From SABI01 sp964453215 (lineage in GTDB: Bacteria; Spirochaetota; Spirochaetia; Sphaerochaetales; Sphaerochaetaceae): 64,000 nt of DNA. The position numbers and the translations under genes were made by a program. The stretch covers positions 29,904-93,903 of the forward strand of contig CAYVRR010000002.1 of assembly GCA_964453215.1 (NCBI GenBank). The letters are read 5' to 3'. The notes below the pieces were generated by a model, which saw only the letters and a list, made by a program, of their open reading frames with translations, did not search any database and was not told the DNA's origin. This document shows, in pieces, positions 1 through 6,634 of the stretch; within the stretch, counting starts at the first letter, position 1; the number at the start of each line of letters is the position of its first letter.

Positions 1-720
1 TGCTCTATCATCAACAACTATTGTTCCCATGAGGGGGTGGGATTGTAAGATACTTTCACTTAATTGTACACTTCTTTGAAGTGCTTCTTTATCTTCAGCT
101 TTGACACTATCAGCTAAAGAATATGGTCCTATATGAGTTCTTTCTAACTCTGTTACATAGGCAACTGTGTTACAAGAGGCCGCAATATCTCGAGCAAGGG
201 AGCGAATATAGGTTCCTTTCGAGCAATGAATTGTAAGGGTAAGATAAGGAGGGGTGTAATAGATCTCTTTTATTGAGTGAATAGTAACTTCCCGAGGAAC
301 TAGTGGAACCTCTTTCCCTTCCCTCACCAACTCATAAGCTCTTTTGCCATTGAGGTGTATCGCTGAGTATTTAGGGGGAACTTGAGAAATGGGGCCTTTA
401 AATTCTTTTTCAATTACTGTAATAATTTCATCAAGAGTTGGAATAGCTCCCCTTTTAATTACTTCACCCTCAGGGTCGAGGGTGTCAGTAAGAATGCCAA
501 ACTCAAAGGTTGCTTTATATTTTTTATCTAAGGATGAGAAGATAGAGTTAAGTTTAGTCATTCTGCCAGTGAGGACAATCATCAATCCATGGGCAAATTT
601 ATCGAGTGTTCCCCCATGTCCCACTTTTTTATCAATCGCCCTCTTTATTGGAGAGAGCGATGAAAAGCTTGTTACGCCAGTAGGTTTATCTATTAACAGA
701 ACAGATGAAACTATTTCCAT
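1..720 (-). CDS. truB: tRNA pseudouridine(55) synthase TruB (3' end beyond window)
   Basis: TruB converts U55 of the tRNA T-loop to pseudouridine. Reading the minus strand from the ATG at 718-720 gives an open frame of 240 codons running off the left edge, so the C-terminus is missing. The N-terminus (LLIDKPTGVTSF) and the catalytic-loop region GHGGTLDKFAHGL fit the family; the Asp of GTLD is the expected nucleophile, and the Pro that usually follows it is Lys here. Further in, VPPKYSAIHLNGKRAYELVR and CSKGTYIRSLARDI are typical TruB motifs. It is the last visible gene of the rimP-nusA-infB-rbfA operon and begins 3 bases after the rbfA stop, so coupled translation is likely. The family call is firm; only the end is unseen. 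Confidence 0.93.
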   Translation of the reverse strand, partial: MEIVSSVLLIDKPTGVTSFSSLSPIKRAIDKKVGHGGTLDKFAHGLMIVLTGRMTKLNSIFSSLDKKYKATFEFGILTDTLDPEGEVIKRGAIPTLDEIITVIEKEFKGPISQVPPKYSAIHLNGKRAYELVREGKEVPLVPREVTIHSIKEIYYTPPYLTLTIHCSKGTYIRSLARDIAASCNTVAYVTELERTHIGPYSLADSVKAEDKEALQRSVQLSESILQSHPLMGTIVVDDRA

Positions 721-723
721 ATC

Positions 724-1071
724 TTAATCATGAAGAGAATCAATTAAATCAGACATTCTCTTCTGTTCAGCAATAGAATTATCTATTTTAAAGGTGAGTT
801 GAGGCGTATTACGAGTTGTTAAGATTTTACCAAGTCTGTTTTGGATATATCCAGCAGAGTGTTGGAGTGCATCTACCGATTTTTGTAATGTGTTATCTTC
901 AACAAAGCTTGTGATATACACAGTTGCGTAGGCTTTATCTTTAGAAAGCACAACCTCACTAACAGAGACAAACTCACTTAACTGAGGATGTTTAATCTCT
1001 TTTGTGATAATTAACATCCCTATTGCTTCTTGAATTCTTTGCGCTAATCTTTCGTGTACATGATTAATCAT
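724..1071 (-). CDS. rbfA: 30S ribosome-binding factor RbfA
   Basis: RbfA is a small single-KH-domain protein that helps mature the 5' end of 16S rRNA in the 30S subunit. The 115-residue product has the expected length and layout: HERLAQRIQEAIGMLI at the N-terminus, SVSEVVLSKDKAYATVYITS in the central strands, then a helix with LGKILTTRNTPQLTF near the C-terminus. Its ATG lies inside the last codons of infB (8-base overlap) and no strong Shine-Dalgarno sequence is visible, which suggests translational coupling to infB. truB follows immediately. The infB-rbfA-truB order is widespread in bacteria. Confidence 0.95.
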   Translation of the reverse strand: MINHVHERLAQRIQEAIGMLIITKEIKHPQLSEFVSVSEVVLSKDKAYATVYITSFVEDNTLQKSVDALQHSAGYIQNRLGKILTTRNTPQLTFKIDNSIAEQKRMSDLIDSLHD

Positions 1072-3793
1072 TATTCTTTAACACCCTTTTTGTTTCAACA
1101 ACATCAATTACTTCAAGTATATCTCCAACTTTGAGATCTTGGAAGTTGTCAATTCCAACTCCACATTCAAAGCCTTCAACAACTTCTTTTGCGTCATCTT
1201 TAAATCGTTTAAGAGAGGTAATCTTTCCAGTGTGCAACTTAATGCCATCTCTAATTACATTCACTTGGGCATTTCTTCTTACCTTGCCACTTGTGACGAT
1301 AGATCCTGCAATTGTTCCAATTTTTGGAACTTTAAATGTTTCTCTCACTTCTACTTGCCCAATGACAACTTCAGTTCGAATCGGAGCTAACATCCCTTCC
1401 ATTGCATCTCTGATATCATCAACTGCATCATAAATAATGTTATACTTTCTTATTTCAATCTTTTCCCGTTCAGCAAGAGTTTGTGCTCGAGGAGTGGGTC
1501 TTACGTTAAATCCTAACACAAGAGCATTAGATGCGATTGCTAAGTTAATGTCATCTTCAATAATTGCACCTGCTGAGGCTCTAATTGCATTTAACCTAAT
1601 TTCATCTGTAGAGAGTTTTTCAAGTGAATGTTGAACTGCTTCAACAGATCCTTGTACATCCCCTTTAATAATTACGTTAAACTCTTGAATTGTTCCATCA
1701 TGCATTTTATCAAAAATATTATCGAGAGTAACTTTTTTCACATTTCTAGCTTGTCCAAGTTTTTCTAACTCTTGTCGTTTTCCACCAACTTGTCTTGCTT
1801 GTTTCTCATTCTCAGTTACTTGGAATGGATCTCCTGCTCCTGGGATATCAGAAAGACCAATTATTTCTACAGGGGTAGCAGGACCTGCTTCTGTAATTCG
1901 TACCCCTTTGTCATTAAACATAGCTCTTACTTTCCCAGGATAGATTCCTGCTACAAAGTTATCTCCCACTTTGAGAGTTCCACGTTCAATGATTACTGAG
2001 GCAACAGTTCCTCGACCTTGATCAATTCTCGATTCTAAAACTTTTCCTTCAGCTCGTACATGTGGGTTTGCTTTTAATTCAAGCATTTCAGCTTGGAGAA
2101 GGATGGTATCAAGTAATTCATCAATACCAATTCTTTTTAAAGCAGAGAGTTCACAGTAGAGGGTTGATCCACCCCAATCTTCAGGCATAAGGCCATGGTC
2201 AGAGAGTTGTTGTTTTACTCTATCAACATTTGCTTCATATAAGTCAATTTTGTTCACTGCGACAATAATTGGAACCTTTGCTGCTTTTGCATGGTCAACT
2301 GCTTCAATAGTTTGAGGCATCACACCATCATTTGCAGCTACGACAAGGACAACTATGTCAGTAACTTGTGCTCCACGAGCTCTCATCATTGTAAATGCTG
2401 CGTGTCCTGGAGTATCTAAAAATACAACGTCCCCTTTTTGAGGGATTGATACTTTGTATGCACCAATATGTTGTGTAATTCCTCCAAACTCATCAGCTAC
2501 CACATCTGTTGATCTAATTGCATCGAGAAGTTTTGTTTTACCATGGTCTACGTGCCCCATAATTGTAACAATTGGAGCTCTGTCTACCATATCTTTATCT
2601 TTATCATCTTCTGTTTGAATTAATGTTTCATCATACAGGGAGACTAAATTAACTTCACAGTTATACTCACTTGCAATAAGGGTTGCTACATCTGAATCGA
2701 TTTGTTCATTGATAGTAACCATCATCCCCATTGAAAATAGTTTGCCAATAACTTCAGAAGCTTTGAGATTCATCTTCTTCGCTAAGTCACTAACTGTGAT
2801 AACTTCCATGATATCTATTTTCTTAGGAACAGGATTTGCTCGGTGAACATCTTTCCTCTTGATGTGGAAATCTTTCTCTGTATCACGTTCGGGTCTTTGG
2901 AAGCTTTTCTTCTTTTTAAAGATTTTTTTACTAGTTTTTTGTACTACTGTCTCTTCTGGTTTACTTGGAGATCCTGGTCTTGGAGGTCTAGGACCTCTAT
3001 TAAAGGTATTTGGTCCCCTATTATCTCTATTAAATGGGGGGCGAGATCCTGGAGCTCCACCTTGACGAGGTTGATATCCCCCTTCCCTGTTTTGGTTAAA
3101 GGGAGGGCGAGATCCTGGAGCTCCACCTTGACGAGGTTGGTATCCCCCTTCCCTATTTTGGTTATAAGGGGGACGAGATCCTGGAGCACCAGCTGGTCCT
3201 CGAGGGGCTCCTCTGTCAGTGTTTTGTGGTCTATTTTGAAATCCACCAACTTGCCCAACTTGTCGGGACGGACCTGATTGGGCAGGTTTAGGGGTGTTTT
3301 GAATATTCTTTCTCCACTCAGCATGGTCTTGGGCACTTTGGCCTTGTCCTGGAACTGGTGGAAGATTTTTAGGATCAATTACCTTAATAGTAGAAACACC
3401 TGTGTGTGGAGTCTTTTTGAAAGGTTCATGAGTTTTCCTATGTTGTTGAGTTTTTCGAGTATCAAGGGGTTTTTTTGTTGTCCCTTTTGAATCTTTCTCT
3501 TTTACAGGTGCTTTTTGATCACTTGGTGTAGAAAGAGATTCTTTAGGTGTACCTTCTTGTGGTTTCTCAACTGTAGGACTTTTAGTTTCGACAACAGGCT
3601 CTTTTGGTTCACTTTGAACTGCTTGTGGTCGTACCACAACAACCCGTTTTTTTACCACCACTACTTTTTTCTTCTCACCCACACGTGGATTAGAAACAGC
3701 TTTCTTTTCTGATGACTCCTCTTTAGGAGCCTCATTCTGATTTTTCTGGTGTCTAATTAGGGTTGCTTTTGGCTTTTTATCTTCTTCACTCAT
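1064..3793 (-). CDS. infB: translation initiation factor IF-2
   Basis: IF-2 is the GTPase that recruits initiator tRNA to the 30S subunit and promotes subunit joining. The 909-residue protein has a long Lys/Pro/Gly/Arg-rich N-terminal region (about residues 1-310), an IF2 N-terminal helical segment (ITVSDLAKKMNLKASEVIGKL), then the G domain with G1 GHVDHGKT near residue 412, G3 DTPGH and G4 NKID, followed by domains II-IV. The N-terminal region contains about three copies of a 22-residue Gly/Arg/Pro/Asn-rich unit (see the repeat entry). It lies 13 bases after nusA and overlaps rbfA by 8 bases. The function is certain; the disordered N-terminus is lineage-specific. Confidence 0.97.
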   Translation of the reverse strand: MSEEDKKPKATLIRHQKNQNEAPKEESSEKKAVSNPRVGEKKKVVVVKKRVVVVRPQAVQSEPKEPVVETKSPTVEKPQEGTPKESLSTPSDQKAPVKEKDSKGTTKKPLDTRKTQQHRKTHEPFKKTPHTGVSTIKVIDPKNLPPVPGQGQSAQDHAEWRKNIQNTPKPAQSGPSRQVGQVGGFQNRPQNTDRGAPRGPAGAPGSRPPYNQNREGGYQPRQGGAPGSRPPFNQNREGGYQPRQGGAPGSRPPFNRDNRGPNTFNRGPRPPRPGSPSKPEETVVQKTSKKIFKKKKSFQRPERDTEKDFHIKRKDVHRANPVPKKIDIMEVITVSDLAKKMNLKASEVIGKLFSMGMMVTINEQIDSDVATLIASEYNCEVNLVSLYDETLIQTEDDKDKDMVDRAPIVTIMGHVDHGKTKLLDAIRSTDVVADEFGGITQHIGAYKVSIPQKGDVVFLDTPGHAAFTMMRARGAQVTDIVVLVVAANDGVMPQTIEAVDHAKAAKVPIIVAVNKIDLYEANVDRVKQQLSDHGLMPEDWGGSTLYCELSALKRIGIDELLDTILLQAEMLELKANPHVRAEGKVLESRIDQGRGTVASVIIERGTLKVGDNFVAGIYPGKVRAMFNDKGVRITEAGPATPVEIIGLSDIPGAGDPFQVTENEKQARQVGGKRQELEKLGQARNVKKVTLDNIFDKMHDGTIQEFNVIIKGDVQGSVEAVQHSLEKLSTDEIRLNAIRASAGAIIEDDINLAIASNALVLGFNVRPTPRAQTLAEREKIEIRKYNIIYDAVDDIRDAMEGMLAPIRTEVVIGQVEVRETFKVPKIGTIAGSIVTSGKVRRNAQVNVIRDGIKLHTGKITSLKRFKDDAKEVVEGFECGVGIDNFQDLKVGDILEVIDVVETKRVLKNND
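3041..3192 (-). repeat. 66-bp tandem repeat inside infB
   Basis: About two and a third near-identical copies of a 66-bp unit start near 3041, 3107 and 3173. Each encodes a 22-residue unit ending in APGSRPPFNQNRE or close to it. The period is a multiple of three, so copy-number change would keep the IF-2 frame. Confidence 0.85.
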
Positions 3794-3806
3794 ACTTATT
3801 TAATCA

Positions 3807-5267
3807 CTACTCCTCATCAACTTCAACTTCTTCAAAACTTAATCCTACTCCACAATTGGGGCAACTTGTCATCTCTGGATTAAGAGTGTGTCCGCATTCT
3901 GGGCAAAGGAACTGTTGTTCTACTTCATCCTTCGATTCTTCTTCTACGATATCTACATACTCAGAAAGAATGGAGAGACCAGAGCGCATCTCTTGTTCAC
4001 TGATATCTTCAAATGATGCAATATCCTCATCGCTCAAGTTCACAAACTCTTCGACTGTATAGATGTCATAGTATTGAAGTTTCTGAAGTAGGTGTGAGTC
4101 AAACTCTGCTATATCAGAGAGCATCATCTCTTCATCATCATATTCGATATACTCATCTACCGCACTGTCATCACCAAAGAGTGCATCAATTCTCTCTTTC
4201 GTCTCTACATCTAAGTCTAATTCTCTATACTGGTCAACAGTCTTCACATCAATGATCCAGTCAGCAAGTTTATTAGCAAGTCGTACATTAATCCCCTGCT
4301 TTCCAATAGCTAATGATAGTTGAGCATCATCTACTACTGCAATAGCAGTTCTTTTGTGTTCATCTAAAATGACTACCTTCTTAATCTCTGCAGGAGATAG
4401 ACAATTCTTAATATACTCGATGGGATTAGGATCATATCGTAATACATCGATTCTTTCCCCTTCCATCTCTCTCATAATAGTCTGAACTCGAATTCCCTTC
4501 AACCCAACACATGCTCCAACTGGATCTAAATCGTTTCTATGTGAATATACTGCCACTTTTGTGCGATATCCTGGTTCTCGAACGATTTTATGTATTTCAA
4601 TGGAGTGATCATAAATTTCTGGAATTTCTAATTCAAACAATTTCCTTACAAATTCTGAGTGAGTTCTGCTCAGTTCAACTCTCAAATCTCCCCTTTCAGG
4701 TTTCTCTACTCTATATACATAACACTTTATCTTATCATTTTTTCGATAGACTTCTCTAGGGGATTGATACCCTTTAGGGAGGATTCCTTCAACTTTGCCA
4801 AGATCAATAATCATATCACCTTTGTTTTCTCTTTGGTAATATCCAATGATCATCTCCCCTTCTTTTGCTTTAAATTCAGAATAGAGGGTATCTTTTTGTA
4901 TTTCTCTCAGTTCTTGTTTTGCTTTTTGCTTTGCACTTTGAACTGATATTCTATCAAAAGTTTTAGGGTCAATACTTATTAATAATTCATCCCCTATCTC
5001 ACAATCGTCATGAAGTTCTCTCGCATCTGTGAACGATATTTCATCTATCATCCCATCAAATTCATCATCTTCAACAATTTTCTTCCTTGCAAATAATTCT
5101 ACAGAATCAAGAGCATCATTGAATTTGACAACTGCATTGTCACTTGAACCATATTTTCTTTTATATGCAGCAAGAAGTACATCTGTGATAGTTTCTAACA
5201 CTACATCTTCAGATATACCTCGCTCATTTACTAAATTGCGAATTGCTTCACCTAATTCATTGGACAT
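3807..5267 (-). CDS. nusA: transcription termination/antitermination factor NusA with C-terminal zinc ribbon
   Basis: NusA binds RNA polymerase and modulates pausing, termination and antitermination. I chose the ATG at 5265-5267 (486 residues, MSNELGEAIRNLV) because GGAGG lies 10 bases upstream; an ATG at 5285 in the same frame sits before this site and inside rimP. The order is N-terminal RNAP-binding domain, S1 domain (about residues 130-195, GEMIIGYYQRENKGDMIIDL), two KH domains (GLKGIRVQTIMREM and AIGKQGINVRLANKL), then an acidic C-terminal part with a helix-hairpin-helix-like repeat. The final 32 residues carry CPEC and CPNC separated by 10 residues, a zinc-ribbon knuckle not found in the E. 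coli protein. The start is 2 bases after the rimP stop. Confidence 0.96.
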   Translation of the reverse strand: MSNELGEAIRNLVNERGISEDVVLETITDVLLAAYKRKYGSSDNAVVKFNDALDSVELFARKKIVEDDEFDGMIDEISFTDARELHDDCEIGDELLISIDPKTFDRISVQSAKQKAKQELREIQKDTLYSEFKAKEGEMIIGYYQRENKGDMIIDLGKVEGILPKGYQSPREVYRKNDKIKCYVYRVEKPERGDLRVELSRTHSEFVRKLFELEIPEIYDHSIEIHKIVREPGYRTKVAVYSHRNDLDPVGACVGLKGIRVQTIMREMEGERIDVLRYDPNPIEYIKNCLSPAEIKKVVILDEHKRTAIAVVDDAQLSLAIGKQGINVRLANKLADWIIDVKTVDQYRELDLDVETKERIDALFGDDSAVDEYIEYDDEEMMLSDIAEFDSHLLQKLQYYDIYTVEEFVNLSDEDIASFEDISEQEMRSGLSILSEYVDIVEEESKDEVEQQFLCPECGHTLNPEMTSCPNCGVGLSFEEVEVDEE

Positions 5268-5269
5268 TT

Positions 5270-5755
5270 TTACATATCCTCCCATGCATAAGCTAATTTT
5301 GCTTTTTGAATACGCTCATTTGGTATGGTGTATTCATCTATGATATCTTTTGTATCTTCTATAACAGCGTGGTGAAGAGTCACCTCGTCTTCTTGTACCG
5401 CTGATAATATTCCTTCAATCCACGCTTCAATTTTACTATCATACACTCTTACCTGTCGATTAATAAAAACGGTGAATTCATAAAAATCTTTGATATTTCG
5501 TTGAATTCCAGGAGTTGTTACTTCCATATCTATCTCTCGATTGTTTTCTAAAAGTGAGAGTCTTGGTTGTAGTAATTTATGAGATATAGCACACTCATTA
5601 ATTCCAGCAGTATAATCACTATTGGTTATTACAATTTGATAAAACACTCTATTCGTTAACTCCTCTTTTCTAAAAGATACTAACTTTATGTTAATATTTT
5701 CTAAAAGAGTAGCTATTGTATCAAATTCAGGGTGCTTACGTAATTTGTTTCTCAT
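5270..5755 (-). CDS. rimP: ribosome maturation factor RimP
   Basis: RimP is needed for 30S subunit maturation. It is recognised mainly by position as first gene before nusA-infB and by family features: a central NCAISHKLLQPRL helix followed by MEVTTPGIQRNIKD, matching the conserved EVSSPGxxRPL region, and a C-terminal SH3-like barrel with INRQVRVY. I chose the ATG at 5753-5755 (161 residues, MRNKLRKHPEFD) because GGAG precedes it by about 4 bases; an upstream in-frame start at 5824 would translate through the leader hairpin and lies at the -10 region. The sequence is divergent, so the symbol rests partly on synteny. Confidence 0.88.
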   Translation of the reverse strand: MRNKLRKHPEFDTIATLLENINIKLVSFRKEELTNRVFYQIVITNSDYTAGINECAISHKLLQPRLSLLENNREIDMEVTTPGIQRNIKDFYEFTVFINRQVRVYDSKIEAWIEGILSAVQEDEVTLHHAVIEDTKDIIDEYTIPNERIQKAKLAYAWEDM

Positions 5756-5765
5756 ATTTCTCCAT

Positions 5766-5794
5766 AAAAAAGGGACCTGCTCGTTAGCGATCCC
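5766..5794 (-). promoter_or_regulatory. terminator-like hairpin in the rimP operon leader (possible attenuator)
   Basis: On the minus strand GGGATC-GCT-AACG-AGC-A-GGTCCC folds into a 9-bp stem with a one-base bulge and an AACG loop, followed at once by TTTTTT. It lies between the predicted promoter and the rimP ribosome binding site, about 11 bases before the start codon. Sequence and fold are seen directly; an attenuation role is inferred. Confidence 0.65.
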
Positions 5795-5822
5795 CCAAAA
5801 ATCTAACCTAATTCCTAAGAAC

Positions 5823-5851
5823 ACTTTAGTTGATATTCAAATATATGTCAA
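5823..5851 (-). promoter_or_regulatory. promoter of rimP-nusA-infB-rbfA-truB
   Basis: Minus-strand TTGACA (5846-5851), 17-base spacer, TAAAGT (5823-5828). The -35 matches consensus fully and the -10 at four of six positions. Transcription would begin near 5816 and give a leader of about 60 bases containing the hairpin at 5772-5794. Confidence 0.7.
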
Positions 5852-6126
5852 CAAACCCATCCAATTAGCCTCATGTAAAAATAATATCATCATACGTAAT
5901 GGATGGGGACTTTGTCTCTTGTTCGAAGAAAGTTCTAAAAAACAAATAAGGGTTAGTTTTTAAACTCTTCAATGTCAAGAACTCACCCCACCCTATAATT
6001 AAGGCTTTTAGAGTATGTGTTATGATGATGAATGTATTCAAAGAGATAAAAGATGCCTGTGAGGAAAAGAGTTCTATAGATAGAGATACCTAAAAAACTC
6101 TACCCATTTTTACATAGAGAACTTTT
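5852..6126. other. intergenic region between rimP promoter and comF-like gene
   Basis: About 275 AT-rich bases without a convincing ORF or RNA gene. The part next to the comF-like stop may be decayed 3' coding sequence of that gene, since the comF-like ORF stops where the family's phosphoribosyltransferase motif should begin; no clear homology survives. Confidence 0.4.
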
Positions 6127-6609
6127 TTATACATCACTAATTAAAGAGATATTAAAGAACTGATTACCTTCTTTAAGAGATAGGCATAAAGGAGTAGTTC
6201 CTTTAAGTAGGCGCTGAGTATGTATGTAGGAAATGAGGAGATCAAAAAAAGAACTATGTGGGGTATCATGTTCATCATGATAGAGATTAAAGGAGTTTTT
6301 TTTGTCAATACTTGATAATTCTTGTAATATAATATCACCTATTTGTGTAACACAGTGAGTAGCTTTAAGATGTTTTAAATTTTCGATAAGTGTTTTAATA
6401 ATAATTGTGTTATCGAATAAGATATAGTGGAATTGTTTTGTTTTACACAAACAAACACTTGAACTTGAAATAAGGTGACGAGCACATCTATTGCAAAGAC
6501 CATACATGTATGAACTTTTAAGCTCATGGTGAATAAGAAAAAGACATGTGGTGCAAAATCCTTTTGATGGTTTTTTGCATATTGGACAGACTTGATGGAA
6601 TACCTTCAT
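6127..6609 (-). CDS. degenerate ComF-like protein (zinc finger retained, PRTase part lost)
   Basis: ComF-family proteins carry an N-terminal double zinc finger and a C-terminal phosphoribosyltransferase domain, and in some bacteria take part in DNA uptake. Here the N-terminus keeps the cysteine pairs (CPICKKPSKGFCTTC, then CNRCARHL and CLC) and the following helix region (LIENLKHLKATHCVTQIGD) resembles ComF. After that the protein is short and poorly conserved, and the ORF ends at ISLISDV, just where the PRPP-binding motif (LLIDDVxTTG) is expected. At 160 residues it is well below the usual 210-240. It follows mutS by 25 bases in the same operon. I regard it as a truncated or decaying comF; an unrelated zinc protein is possible. 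Confidence 0.5.
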   Translation of the reverse strand: MKVFHQVCPICKKPSKGFCTTCLFLIHHELKSSYMYGLCNRCARHLISSSSVCLCKTKQFHYILFDNTIIIKTLIENLKHLKATHCVTQIGDIILQELSSIDKKNSFNLYHDEHDTPHSSFFDLLISYIHTQRLLKGTTPLCLSLKEGNQFFNISLISDV

Positions 6610-6634
6610 ACCTTATAGACGCATCAGTTACTCT

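Noticed and set aside
2843..3277. Overlapping ORFs on both strands across the IF-2 repeats
   Set aside because: They follow from the repetitive, stop-poor coding sequence of infB; only the IF-2 frame is supported.
5270..5824. Longer RimP starting at 5824
   Set aside because: This start lies in the predicted -10 box and would translate the leader hairpin; the ATG at 5755 has a proper ribosome binding site.
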